Shown: positions 36,700-48,235 of the stretch, piece by piece
Layout of the letters: every line of letters begins with the position of its first letter
Position numbering within the stretch: position 1 is the stretch's first letter
NCBI GenBank assembly: GCA_009192285.1
Contig: CM018610.1
Location: forward strand, 434,001 to 498,000
Reading direction: 5' to 3'
Length of the DNA: 64,000 nucleotides
Origin: Morchella semilibera
Lineage: Eukaryota > Ascomycota > Pezizomycetes > Pezizales > Morchellaceae
Notes under the pieces: generated by a model
Told to the model about the DNA's origin: nothing
Database searches by the model: none
The model's input: the letters and a program-made list of their open reading frames with translations, nothing else
Program-made: the position numbers and the translations under genes

Positions 36700-38639
36700 A
36701 TGATTACACTTACTCTCTTGCACTCCATCGCTACGCTAGCCATAGGAACAACTTTATTCGGCTTTTGCATCGTAGGTCTACCCTAATATATGTGTTTCCT
36801 AATACTAAACTACTACTTGCTACCTTAGGCGGAACTCAACGCCCCGGAAAAGTCGATTCGTGAAGATTTAGGGTTAACTGATGCGCAGCTCGGTAAGAAT
36901 CATGTCTATTCATTCCTGCTATTTCCACTGCCAAATCTTCATTATTTCCGCCAGTTCCCTACTGTTATGGCTGTTGCAACTACCCCACAATCAAACTCGC
37001 TCTTTCATTATTATCATTATAACGTTTAACTTCCCTATGTTTCGGCTTTGGGCGTTATACAATATGTTTATTATTGCATGTGTTATCCGGGTGATTGCCA
37101 TTATCTCACCTATTATATCTCCTCCTTATCTCCTGAATAGTTCCCCAAACGTCTACTGCCTTATCTTTACTACATATTCAATCAGTGGAAGTACAGTAAC
37201 TAATATGCATGTGGCTAGGACTTTGCAATTCAATATTTGCCCTAGGAGGCCTACTAGGGGCCTTTGTTGGGTCGTCGGTCATTAATCTTCTGGGACCAAG
37301 AAAGTCGGTCCTAACCACTTCGGCTCTTTTTGCTATGGGAGGTCTAGCGAAAGGACTTGCGCAAAGTGTGATTCTTCTTGTTTTCGGTAGGGCAATTTCT
37401 GGTATCGCGGCGGGTATGGTCACAGTTATAGTGCCACTCTTCATCAATGACCTAGCTCCAGAGGGTACGAAAGGGAGGCTGTAAGTTTTTGCTTCATCAA
37501 ATTATATTGACCCATTTTTCTAATCCCTTTTATAGTGGCGCCACAACCCAAATAACAATTAATATCGGGATTTTGGTCACGCAAATCTTGGGAGCCTTGT
37601 GTAGTGAGTCGCTCATTAATTACTGTTATTGGTCCAACTAGTATTCTAACCGATGTAGACGAGTCTAAAAAGTGGAGACTTGTTATGATAGTAGGGGGCA
37701 TACTCGGTGTCCTGCAAGCAATAATGCTTGTAGGAGTTTCCGAGTCCCCCCAGGTTTTGTACCGAAATGGTGATAAAGAGGGCGCCCGTAAAGCGTTGAT
37801 TGCCCTCCGAGGTACAGAAATAATCGACGAAGAATTCGAGAAGCTTGGAAGTAGTGATGGTGAAAACGGTATGATATATTCCTCTAACAACTTTGGCACC
37901 TTTGTCTAGAGCTGATCCATTCCTAGAAGAGAATTCCGGTAATGAGGACGAACCACTCATCATGAACAATAGAACCGTAGCGAAATCCGCAGGCCTAGTA
38001 GAATTTGTAACAAGCCCAGTTTATAGAAAGGAATTTGCGTTAGTTGCAACAATTATGATAGTTCAACAGTTCACAGGTAAGCTATCTTTTCGATCTACCT
38101 CATTTATATCTATATACAACATAGTTCTAATAATTCCATAGGGGTGAATGCTGTCGTGATGTATGGGGTCTCTATTTTAGGTGGACTCATGCCAGAATGG
38201 GCAGGCAGTTTAAATGCTTCGATTTCTGCTATCAACCTCTTTATCACGATTGGTGCCTCCTTTTTGTTTGACAAAATAAGTCATAAAACGTTACTGCTAG
38301 CTTCAATAACGGGAATGGCTACATTTTCGGCAGTTCTGGCAAAAGGAATCTATAGCGCACAGCCCTGGGTGTCTACAGTAGGCATTTTCCTCTTTGTGTC
38401 CTCGTTCTCGCTGGGACTTGGACCTTTGCCATGGATGGTGGCCAGTGCAAACGTTCCTGTACGCGCAGTTGCTTCAGCACAGTCCGTAGCACTAGTTGCG
38501 AATTGGGGCGGTACTGGGGTTGTAAGCTTTTTTCGTCCCTGTGGTGGCGGCTCATTATGGAATGACAACGCTCTTTGTAGGGTTTTCATGCATGGGAATT
38601 CTATCTTTTGTGTGGGGATTGAAATATATCCCCAAGTAG
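36700..38639 (+). CDS. MFS sugar-transporter-family protein (one-base frameshift)
   Basis: Seven exons (36700-36771, 36829-36892, 37219-37480, 37536-37598, 37642-37868, 37912-38076, 38142-38639) encode a 12-span major facilitator. Features: FGFCIAELNAPEKSIREDLG in TM1/loop 1, IFALGGLLGAFVGSS, the loop motif GPRKS, FGRAISGIAAGMVTVIVPLF with NDLAPEGTKGRL (conserved PExxRG-like loop), VGVSESPQVLYR before the central loop, VQQFTGVNAVVMYGVSILGG in TM7 and GPLPWMVASANVP in TM10. The pattern is closest to yeast YBR241C/VPS73-like vacuolar transporters; substrate unknown. TM12 (VPVVAAHYGMTTLFVGFSCM then LSFVWGLKYIPK) is only in frame if one T is removed from the T6 run at 38528-38533. Exon 4 uses a weak GTGTAG donor, and intron 2 is 326 nt; both are less certain. 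Confidence 0.86.
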
Positions 38640-40120
38640 GTTCTGAGTGGGTTGTTGGTGTTTTCACCTTTTTTTCCGACCTTTTTATCCGTTCCTCCCC
38701 TCATGTAACTTGCAATGGTGCACATCGCTCCCACTGTTGTAGATGCTTCCTTTTGTCTATGTCATACGTACCCATACCCGCACTACCTACCCCTAATCCG
38801 CTTCCCCCCTTCCCCGTCCCTGCCATGCCCGAACCCCTCTGGATGATTTTTTCCTTATCTTTCTTCCGCTCTCTCCTCATTTGCTCGCATATTTTCTTTT
38901 GCTCATCAATTTTCTACTACCATGGCGGATAAAATATATTTATGGTCTTTACTACATACATATGGCCTAGTCCTCAGTCAAGAATGACTAGTCATATTAT
39001 TATATATTGTCAGTGTTACATACGTTCTTGTTTCTATTAGACATGGAGATCAAGATGTAGTCACATCTAGCTCTATATATAAATCCGATACATCAACCAT
39101 ATTCAAAAATAAGTTGGCGTTGATCAGTCGAGTACAAGCCAAGTCCTAAATCTCGAATACGAGACAAACAGTCAATGAGTATAGCCAGACATCTATTAAA
39201 GTACACGTAGTGTTTTATCTACATGTACCTTATCATATACATGTAGTTACAATGATACATGCGAGACGTTTACATGTGATGTGTAATGCACATAGGTAGG
39301 GTGACGATAGGTAATAGAATATAAATACATAAATCGAAAATAGTAAGCCCCAAGGATTCAAGGGTTTTATGCGATCATGAGAAGGATACATGTATGGCTG
39401 TCAATATGCTGAAACCGTGAATAGACTTAAACATGAACGATCACTCGAAGCTAGGCTTCACTACATGTAGCCTATAGAAACTGATTGATTGGTACTTCAT
39501 GCATGCGTGTAGAAATGAGTCCGTCTATTTATTAGGAATGTGTATGCATCTTTTTGTATGTGTTTATTTGGTACATTGCGTGTGTACGTGACTTTCTAAA
39601 GCCTCTAAATCTAAATCCTTCTAAAACTTTACCCAGCCGGCCCCCCTATACATGCATTCACACTCTGTACTGCAGCACATGACAACATATTGACTAGACT
39701 TCGGGTTAAAAGAATGTCTTACAGATTATGGGGCGGTAGGCTGGTTAGGAGGGTACAGGGGGTCCCGGGGGGGGGGGGGGGGGTAGGGTGGGGATGGGTT
39801 GTCTCCCAAGACTATACCATCATATAAACTGTGATGTGTTAAGTTATCATTCAGATCGCCTCCTACACACATTCTAACCTATCTGAATCGGCCCGGATAG
39901 CTACTGGAAGTAATCATCCATTACACACCGTTGTTTGTATCAAGTGGTGTATTTGCCATTATAGTAGAGGAGAGGGCCATGCAAGCCCATGGACTAACAG
40001 CGTCCAGTATAGTACACCTATAGCTACATGTACATAATATTTTTATTTTTGGTTGTTTGCGTACATGTAGTGCTGTATGTGCCGAACTCTAGCTGTGCGG
40101 GCTAAAAATCGCCTGGAAAA

Positions 40121-40336
40121 CATGTACCCCGGGGGTCCTTAAAGTGATGTAACAAACTCAATATTCTGGTGTCGCGACCACCATCAAAGCTAGGCCCAGT
40201 CAATTTTTTCATTTGATACGCCTGATGTAATTCAACATATGAATTGCTTCTCAACTTTTGGGCGTGGTGGCCAGTAGCTGCGGAGTTAGTGGCTTTTGTC
40301 GCCGTTGCATCACTTTGAGGACCCCCGGGGTACATG
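40121..40336. repeat. Inverted-repeat element, MITE-like
   Basis: Left arm begins CATGTACCCCGGGGGTCCTT at 40121; the right arm ends at 40336 with the reverse complement. Over about 33 bp the arms differ at only two positions (TTAAAG/TCAAAG and ATGTAAC/ATGCAAC). The 150 bp interior has no coding potential. Size and structure fit a non-autonomous DNA transposon, though no target-site duplication is clear. Confidence 0.85.
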
Positions 40337-41482
40337 GGTCACTAAGTAAATACATTAGGTTGTGCGTTTACAAGTACCATCTCGAACTAACAAAAACCAC
40401 TATAAAGGGTATTGTACCTACATATACCTACCCAAACCACCCCTCCCACAAAATTAATGAAGTAATAAAAAAAAAATAACCCCTCCCACAAAACGCAACA
40501 GAACCACGTCAAAAATAATAACCCCCCTTATAATTATGGTGGTAGTATGTTTCGTTGCTCACTTCCTCACTCTTTACTGTGTTGATCATTAGCAAGCAAC
40601 AGTCGTTTTCATCATGTATCTATCTAATTGATATAATAGTCGGATCCCTATACATGTTCCGTGAATGCCGATCTTGGCATGGATTTGACGATGGGACGAC
40701 ACCTGATACTTGATTCAAGGGTTCCATTTATTTGATAGGTGGTGGTTAAGATCGATCAAAGATCCAAGTTTGGAAAGCTGCTTGGTTAATTCATGTCATG
40801 ATAATGAAGATCAATTGATATGATATGCAGTGCTAGAAGTAGAGGAAAGGAAAGGGGAAATGGCAACAAAATCAATACAAAGGCCTGTCTATTTGACGAT
40901 CACAACGAGTATAAATCTCAAAACTGCTTTAGTAGAGGTTTTTACTTTGGCGGGGTATTGCAGTGTGCATTAATATAACTGAAGGGCGTTAGGTACTGGA
41001 CCGGTTGACTGTCGATTTTTGATATTACATGTAATCAGCTAAGGGGCGCCATATCGATACATGCATTCATAATTGTCAAGAGACATGAAGACACGTGGTT
41101 AGTTAAAAGAAGCTCGAATGTTATAAGCACAGGTACTGTAAATACATGTATACTGTCACGGTTGTTTTTGTAGAGGACAATAAGTCATACATAAATGATG
41201 ACACGGTCACATGGAGATATATGACACCTTGAGTAATCCCTCAGGTCACCACTATAAATTAGCCGGGACATATCCCTCCTCTTAATATAGTCATCATCTC
41301 CTTGGTGTATTAATTGGTCCTATCTCCTTTCGTTCCCGCGATTCACAGCCCCCGCCAAAGAAACCACGTAGTGATAAACACAATCCTAACAATAAGTAAG
41401 GAATATATACTATCACTAGTTTGTGCAACCCCGCATGACAAGCGGGCCTCTGCTGCACCGCAGACAGCCGTTCTTAGCTAGA

Positions 41483-41708
41483 GTCTGTATAGGACTTGTG
41501 GCAATCGGTGGCTCACCACACAAAACTGTGGGACTAACGGAAAGTGTCAACCGGTGGCGCAATATTGACCCACTTGTCACGCAAAATCGCCCAATAAGGT
41601 GGCTAAATACCAATTCTCGATCAAGGTTTTGTTTATCATCACGCCGGCAAGTTGGGAACAGACGAAGACATGGTGAGCCACGGATTGCCACAAGTCCCGA
41701 ATACAGAC
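41483..41708. repeat. Inverted-repeat element with direct-repeat tail
   Basis: Arms 41483-41518 and 41671-41708 are reverse complements over about 36 bp with two to three differences (GTCTGTAT...GGACTTGTGGCAAT). A 14-base direct repeat, ACAGACGAAGACAT, occurs just before the right arm (from about 41659) and again overlapping its outer end (from about 41703), which suggests local slippage or a nested duplication. No coding potential inside. Confidence 0.82.
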
Positions 41709-42056
41709 GAAGACATTGGCTAATCTACAATATAATACCCTAACTAGGATTTTACTCGCTCCTATTACTAGATAAAATTCGATTCATCCTAGTCTCGTTC
41801 CCAGACTAAATTGGTATTTCTTTAGGTCCTACTGGTGTGGACTAATATATATAAAATATTACAATGTCAACTATACTAAAATAGGGGATGGCACGAGACT
41901 AGGTTTATTTATTCCTCGGTTTCTAAATCCTCAGTTGCTACTATCATACATACTATCTACATGCCACAGTATATAAGGCCTACTGGTCGACACCTCGCTC
42001 TAAGTTAATTCAACAAACAACTTTCACCCTCACGTATACCCCAAATACCTTACAAC

Positions 42057-42240
42057 ATGTTTACTCCATTGCCATACCTGGTATGCTTTGATACAATCCT
42101 TCATGATTTAATATGCTAACTATTAACAGTTAGCTTTCATGGTAATTATGGTACCCGTAGATATCATTTACGGAACGCTATACGTACACGATGAAACTCG
42201 GTCTCGAGACGGGTTTGGGGACCAAGTATCGAGTGGTTGA
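42057..42240 (+). CDS. Small single-span membrane protein, copy A of a pair
   Basis: Exon 1 (42057-42080, eight codons) and exon 2 (42130-42240) flank a 49 nt intron with GTATGC donor and ACAG acceptor; the product is 44 residues. It starts MFTPLPYL, continues with a hydrophobic span (LAFMVIMV), then PVDIIYGTLYVHDETRSRD and a short hydrophilic tail. A TATATAAG box lies at 41970-41977, 87 bases before the ATG. It is too short for ordinary gene prediction; the case for it is that copy B at 43845-44031 shares the start MFT, the intron position after codon 8 in the same phase, the motif VP-x-DI-x-YGT and the upstream TATA box. Family unknown. Single membrane pass with the acidic/basic tail outside the membrane is inferred from hydropathy only. 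Confidence 0.6.
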
Positions 42241-42611
42241 AGTAGGCATCAAGAGGCTGGGGAGAGGTTGGAGAGTGGTTGGCTACATTCATTTGGCTGT
42301 TTGTTTGAGTACCTATGTGTTGTAATAAGATAAAAATCCGATTTCAGATCTGCTTCTCACACGTCCATTCTTAACTTTCCTCTATTCCTCGAGGTGCCTC
42401 AAGCGGTGCCTTGGAATATTATACCCCCCTTGTCAGCACTTCTACAGCGTTTTTAGTTTTTCTAGAGAATAATAGTGGTCAATATTACCTTCTGAAAGAA
42501 TGTGTGATGGCTTTTACAGAACTCATCATAAAGCAGCCTGTGCACAAGATTACATGTATATTGGAATATCTATAGAGCTCATGCCGCTCTTACCTAAGAT
42601 ATAAACATCCA

Positions 42612-42728
42612 CCCACACAACACAACGAAAAAAAATGATTACCTCCCTCTACGCCAGTGGGTACATGTTTCTTGGGCACTCTTCCATTGATTTGTTGTGC
42701 TGAATGATTGTGGTCTATACTCGTTGCC
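42612..42728 (-). CDS. Possible small gene between the miniprotein copies
   Basis: Reading the minus strand from 42728, MATSIDHNHSAQQINGRVPK continues KHVPTGVEG and meets a possible GTAATC donor; a TTAG acceptor about 50 bases on would add a short tail to a stop near 42546. It is hydrophilic with no recognised family. A TATA-like stretch precedes it. Support is weak: no homologue, poor donor, biased region. The coordinates cover only the first exon region. Confidence 0.15.
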
Positions 42729-43844
42729 ATTTGATAACCACTATATAGATATAGTAGTTTGACCACTATACGTATTCTCAATCAATACCGCTCTCGAGAT
42801 AGATTAGGGGGTGGGAGGGCATCTGATAACTGACCATAGGGGCCGCCACCTTGGAGATGTACGCAGAGATGATTATAATGTTTAGTTCATTCCCTCGCTG
42901 CTTGACCAATTGAGCGCGTCCCCACGCTGACTAATCCCAACCAGCCTATTTGTGGATCGTGATGAATGCGATCTTAGTAGTACCATCCTGGAGATGTAAG
43001 TATATCTAGCTGTATCTGAAAGTTCTATTAGCTAGAATAGGTCCTAAAGAGGCCTAACTACACACCTTTTTGAACTACATATGTAGCGCCTACATTTGAT
43101 ACCTCCCGAGTTGATCCCCAGGTGATGCCCCATTGTTGGCAATCTCCTCCTCTTTTTTGCTCTCATGAGGTAAATATGCAACTGGACCAGGATAATCGAA
43201 CGCGGGGTAGGGGGAGCGGGACAGGGCCCTAGGGGGTCGATAAGGCATGGCAACGGGATGTCGTCACCAGTAATCACTCGCGGCAAACTAGCCCGTACCG
43301 GTTACTAACGTCGGTTGAGCAGCCACAACACGTTGAAAGTAAATGTTAACAAAATTCATACCCTAACCCTGAAACTTTCAAGTCCAAAGAACACCTCTCC
43401 AGAGTTTAGATAGCACGGTGGGCCCCCCATTAGATCATACACGACAGCTCCGAGTTCCAGTCCGGCGAATCAAATGGGGCGAGGACAAACCAACTGGCAG
43501 CGTATGTACCAATTCCAAGCCTCATTAGTCCGTGGAAAAAGCCCCTTTAGTGCAACAAAAAAATGATAATATATAGCAGCCCCTAATCGTTACCCTTACC
43601 GCATACCGCCCAGGGAATTTCCCGCAAAACCTGCTGTTCAGCTGTGTTAATGTGCCGCGGCCTCCTGTATATTTGAAATAGTCCGCGGCCTTGTCATTAC
43701 TGCCATTATATGCTAGCCAGTATGACAGAAGGGGGGGCCAAGACGAAGAAGTATATAAGATCAACACTGGAGAAAAAAAGATATGAAGAAAACAAAAAAG
43801 AAGAGCCAGTATAATCAATAAACAAAACCGCCACCGAGACCAAA

Positions 43845-44031
43845 ATGTTTACGGCAATGTCACTATTGGTATGTTTTTGCGGTTCCTTATGGTTTACTAC
43901 GCTAACCATATATGATCTAATAGGTTGGAGTCCTTGCAATCGTGGTACCATTGGATATTGTGTACGGGACAATGTTCGCATACGACGCAATTCGAGAAAA
44001 GCTAGCTGAGACATCGAAGACGTCTGATTGA
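43845..44031 (+). CDS. Small single-span membrane protein, copy B of a pair
   Basis: Exon 1 (43845-43868, eight codons) and exon 2 (43924-44031) flank a 55 nt intron with GTATGT donor and TAG acceptor; the product is 43 residues. It begins MFTAMSLL, has a hydrophobic span VGVLAIVVPLDIVYG, then TMFAYDAIREKLAETSKTSD. The motif VPLDIVYGT aligns with VPVDIIYGT of copy A, followed in both by an aromatic/acidic stretch ending in Arg. A TATATAAG box at 43752-43759 lies 93 bases upstream, the same spacing as in copy A. Conservation of protein motif with divergent third codon positions argues these are real coding sequences and not a recent DNA duplication. Function unknown. Confidence 0.6.
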
Positions 44032-45300
44032 AGCAGATATCGGATGTTGCAACGGGGATGGAATAATATAAAGGACGCGCTGCCAATTTGCGATTGATGT
44101 TTTCTGCTGCAGCTACTGTCTGTCTGTAATTCATTTTATTCCTCTTCTCAAGCAAGATGATACATGTAGCCAAGTCTTGAAACTACCGCCATTGGGTTAA
44201 TGTTCGAAAGCTAATATAATATAAAGCTGTATTTACAGCGCGTATCGTTCACTCCAAGACCGGGACCGCCCAACCCCCCCTCAACAGGTTGCATTAATGG
44301 GCACGTGAGTGCCCGTCCAGGCCTGTAAGACTACAATATTTAATACATGATAAGTTCAGTTACACGGTACCGCTGTTCTTCGGGTACTCCCCGAGTATGA
44401 GAGTGTTCGGATGGGGTTAAAGAATTGTTGATGTGTTAAGAAAGGATAAAGATACGAGTCGCAATCAATCACGAGAAATCACTCGTACACGTATACACCC
44501 CTCGATTGTTAAGACCTCTTGCCTACCCAACCACCGCGCACACAAACCCCCATCCAAGCATTGTCTCCCCAGAAGTTACACGGCGGTGACTATGGTCATC
44601 TTCGCGCCGCATTCGCATGATCGTGGGCTCCTGAGCCATATACCAGCACACCTGGTGCTATAACGTAGTCACTAGTGTGTGTCCCGCCAGCATATTACTA
44701 CATAGAGCCTACAGCTCCAATCGATCTTCTGCGCGGCCCTATATATCGCGGAGTATCTACGTAGGTTGTTAGCACGACGGGAAGTTTTGCTGTGGGTGCC
44801 ACTGCCCACACTTCGACAGCTTAGGTTGAGACTAAAGACTGACGAGGTAAAAGAGGGGTAGGTTTTGCTGCTAGTAGTAGTGTAACGGTAGTGAACCTCT
44901 CGACGAGGAAATAGGGGTGTGGATTAGGGCTATGTTGGTTTGAAACTAGGGTTGGGGTTTCTTTGGGTATGTCCATGGCAAGGCAGACTTCAACGAGAAA
45001 ACGTAGTAAGATTTGATTTATAGACCGAGCTCCATGGGTGAAAATCAATTTCCGAGAGATGTGCTAAAACCCTAGCCCTAGTTACTAGCTTCTAAGGTAA
45101 CCCTAATCCACCATCCCATATTTCAAGCCATCGCTGAGCTGCGGTCTGGGAGATATATGGAAATTGGTAGATACCGATATTTACGATAATCACGATCACG
45201 CTACAGAAAACCCCCAACAACCCCCGAGATCCCGTCTAAATGTCTTTATATTTCTTAGTTTAGCCTTCCTTTATTTATATCCTCTACCGAGGCTACTAAC
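44032..45300. other. Intergenic
   Basis: No supported gene. TACATGTA at about 44161. Several TAGGG/CCCTA-containing stretches (44920-45110) resemble degenerate telomere-type words but are not a telomeric array. Confidence 0.45.
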
Positions 45301-46941
45301 TTACTTTACCTCCGTAAATGCCCTAAACGTAATGAAGGACTCTCTCGCCCCCTCCTCCGCTGTCAACACTACTTTCGCCGTCGCTCCCACAAAATACACG
45401 TGCCCCCTATCGACCTTCACCTCCCTCGGGCCAACGGCAATATAGCCCCCGCCACTCGTACAGATCACAATACTTGGGCCCTCAATCGGCTCAAACGTCT
45501 CATCCTGCCCTCCCGCTAGCTCCGTCTTCACCACAGCAAACTCATCAATCGCGGGTCATACAGCACACTTGTCGGCTGCCCCCCTCCCGCAGCCGCGGTG
45601 TTTGAGCCCCCCGCATACGCCTTAGGTGTCATCTTCTGCTCCGAAATCGGCGCATACGAATACGTCAGCATCTCAACAAGGTTCGGCACGTCCTTGAACT
45701 TTGGCGTGAACCCCGCGCGAACAACGTTGTCCGACGCCGCCATGCACTCGATGATGTCGCCGGAGAGGTATGCATGGGGGTCGTCGGCCTTGAGGAAGAT
45801 TGCCTCGCCCGGGGAAAGCTCAACGTAGTTGAGGAAGAAGGTGCAAAAGAGGCCGATGTCGTTTGGGAACTGGGAGTTGAGGCGGAGGATGAGCCGTGCG
45901 AGCTCGGGGCCGCCGTGGGCTGTGCCGCCGAAGGTGGTGGGGTTTTTGGTGGCGTCATCGACAAGCTGTGGGGTGGAGGAAGCGATGGTGGCCTCGGAAG
46001 TGTTCATGAGCGCGCCGAAGAGGGTCTTGAGGGCCGCTTTGTTGGTGGTGAGGTCGGAGGCGGGAGTGGATGTGATGGTGGCGGTGAAGGCGTCGCAGAC
46101 TGAGGGGGTGAGGAGCGCGCGCAGGGCCGGAGTAGAGGTGAGGAAGGAGGAGATCTCGGCGAGGGGGCGGAAACCACAGAAACCGTCGAAGGCGGTGACG
46201 GCGATGGCCATTTCAGGCTTGTGGTTGTCGTCTGTAGGTGAATTTAGGGAATTAGTGGTAGGGCACAATGATATAACCAAAACCAAAGGATTGCTCCAAT
46301 CGATCTCCTCAACCCCAAGAAATCCTCAAGCCTGATACAACGTACCAGGGTAGTTCTTTGGATCCTGCTTATGCAACCTCTCTGCCAGCTTCTTGTCTGG
46401 ATGCGCCTGGATACTCAACGCCTTCTGGATCGACAGAACCTTGAACAGAAACGGGAGTTTATCCCCATAGATCTCCGAGACCGCCGTGGACAGAAGCGCC
46501 TTATTCTCCGTCACCAGGTCGAGGAGCGTGCGGCCGGTAGCCACATCTTTTGACGGATTCGAGGGATGTGTTCCCATCCAGAGCTACTCGTTGTCAGATA
46601 TATTGGCCCCGGTAACTACTCTTGCTGGAGATTTAAATATATATATATATATATACCTCAGCATATGGCTTTGACTCCTCGATCGTGAACCCCGACTCCT
46701 TCGTCGCAGCAGCGAACCTGGCAGCGGCCGAATCATTCCCAATTTTACCTTTTCGAATATCAACATTATATTTATATTAATAGAGAAAGCTTAGAAGACT
46801 CACCCCAGTCGTAGGAATTGGTGCCTTTATCATGCAAACCCCACCTATGACGTTAGCTCTCGCTGGCCAAGCTCAACCCCACACTACCGACCGGGAGTGA
46901 AACGCACCACATTGGAGCTGGAAAAGAGGTATGGGCAGCAT
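45301..46941 (-). CDS. PMI40: Mannose-6-phosphate isomerase (one-base frameshift)
   Basis: Five exons (46908-46941, 46804-46824, 46657-46748, 46346-46583, 45301-46231) give 438 residues once one missing base is allowed for. The zinc enzyme interconverts fructose 6-phosphate and mannose 6-phosphate for GDP-mannose, glycosylation and wall synthesis in the cytosol. Motifs: [54 protein letters not shown] (zinc Gln/His), [14 protein letters not shown] (zinc Glu region), [20 protein letters not shown] (zinc His) and [20 protein letters not shown]. Near 45549-45553 the frame breaks after SVLYDP: CCGCGATTGAT needs one more base to read on into [11 protein letters not shown], after which the conserved C-terminal jelly-roll continues to a stop at 45301. 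Exon 1 and exon 2 are short (34 and 21 nt); exon 2 uses an AAAG acceptor. Confidence 0.94.
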
Positions 46942-47507
46942 CGTATAAGCTGAATGAGAGAGGAATACAGTTCCCAGGAGAAGAAACGATACTATAAATT
47001 CTGTATATATGGAAGTAAGCTGTAGTTGAGCAGTACCATGATCATGTATTCAAGTTGAGCACCCCGCAGGCCGGGGGGGTGGAATGCTGCTAATTGACTT
47101 ACCCTGCTTGAGCATTGTGCAAGGATGTGAGATGCGGGAGGATAAGGTGATAAGGTCTGCCGTATAATATATATATAGTTGATTGCTTAGCAGGGCTTTT
47201 TTAGAGCATTTATTGTAGAGCCGGGTTTATAATACTTTAGCTCCCCAGTTAGCTCTTCTAGAAGACGGCTTCAGGTTGAAATACATGCAGAGGGAACTAT
47301 TACTACTATAATTACTGCCTGCAGCTAATGTTTAATAGTCGTGTGATGACTCAGCAACTATGCCTGTGGGTTTCTAACAGTGGTAATCGATATATCAGTC
47401 CAGTTATTTTTTTACTAACGTCTAGGTCTAAAACCAACATCACCAACAGCTATCAATTAACATCAGTAACTTTACGCATCTACCCCCCCCCCCCCATCGT
47501 AAAAGCC
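46942..47507. promoter_or_regulatory. Divergent upstream region of PMI and dynactin p25 genes
   Basis: About 570 bases between divergent genes. Contains a TATATATA tract near 47168-47177, likely a core promoter element, and a C run ending at 47495 just before the p25 start codon. Confidence 0.5.
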
Positions 47508-48235
47508 ATGCCCCCCAAACAGATCAAAGGCGAGTATATTGAGACGGTATGTCAATCCGCAATCATGTCACCCTCACAGCTCCCCACTTACACCCATACC
47601 ACCCCATAGGACACTGGCAACAAAGTCTCTCGCAAGTCCGTCATCCTCGGCAGCCAAAACATCATCCTCGGCGGCAAGACCATAATCCAAGCCGACTGCA
47701 CGATCCGCGGCGACCTACGGCGCACCGTGGCCCCCGGCCAGCAATCCGGCAATGTGGCCATCGCCGTCGGGCGTTACTGCTTCCTCTCGCGCAGCAGCGT
47801 CCTCCGCCCGCCAGGCAAGATGGCAAGAGGCGTGTACAGCTACTACCCGATGAAGATTGGGGACCACGTTTTTGTTGGCGAGGGGAGCGTGGTGGAGGCT
47901 GCGCTGATTGGAAGCTATGTACATATCGCGAAGGATTGTGTTATTGTGAGTTTGATCTGTGCCGGGGCGGGGGGGGAGGGAGACTGACGAGAGGTAGGGG
48001 AAATTCACGATTATTAAGGATTGCGTCCGCATCGAGGAGGGAACGGTGATTGCGCCAAACTCGGTGATTCCGAGCTTTTCAGTGGTGTCAGGAAGGCCCG
48101 GGGTGGTGGTTGCCGAGCTCCCGGAGACGGCAGTGGAGGGACTGGAGCGTATGTGGAAACCTCCCCCCCGGTGGATTGGCCAGAGAATGGCTGGCTGACT
48201 AGTGTACAGTGAAGAATATATACCGCATGATATAG
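47508..48235 (+). CDS. Dynactin subunit 5 (p25)
   Basis: Four exons (47508-47546, 47610-47945, 47998-48148, 48210-48235) give 183 residues. The product begins [20 protein letters not shown] and folds as a left-handed parallel beta helix of hexapeptide repeats: [46 protein letters not shown], then [20 protein letters not shown] and [20 protein letters not shown]. It ends [19 protein letters not shown]. Together with p27, p62 and Arp11 it caps the pointed end of the dynactin filament and links the dynein motor to early endosomes; the Neurospora counterpart is RO-12. The last exon codes only nine residues (KNIYRMI), so the true C-terminus could be mis-set by a few residues. Confidence 0.95.

Larger units (their letters stand above)
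38640..42056. other. Accessory, gene-free 3.4 kb
   Basis: No gene supported. The interval contains eight TACATGTA copies (for example about 39222, 39239, 39388, 39464, 40024, 40062, 41027, 41144), a 17-base G run at 39767-39783 and two inverted-repeat elements listed separately. Base composition is AT-rich relative to the gene blocks on either side. Confidence 0.5.

Noticed and set aside
44920-45110. Telomere-like TAGGG/CCCTA words
   Set aside because: Scattered and degenerate, never in tandem, and flanked by housekeeping genes.
45774-46335. Long plus-strand frames opposite the PMI gene
   Set aside because: Antisense shadows of a high-GC third-position coding exon; translations are Val/Gly/Glu-biased and match no family.
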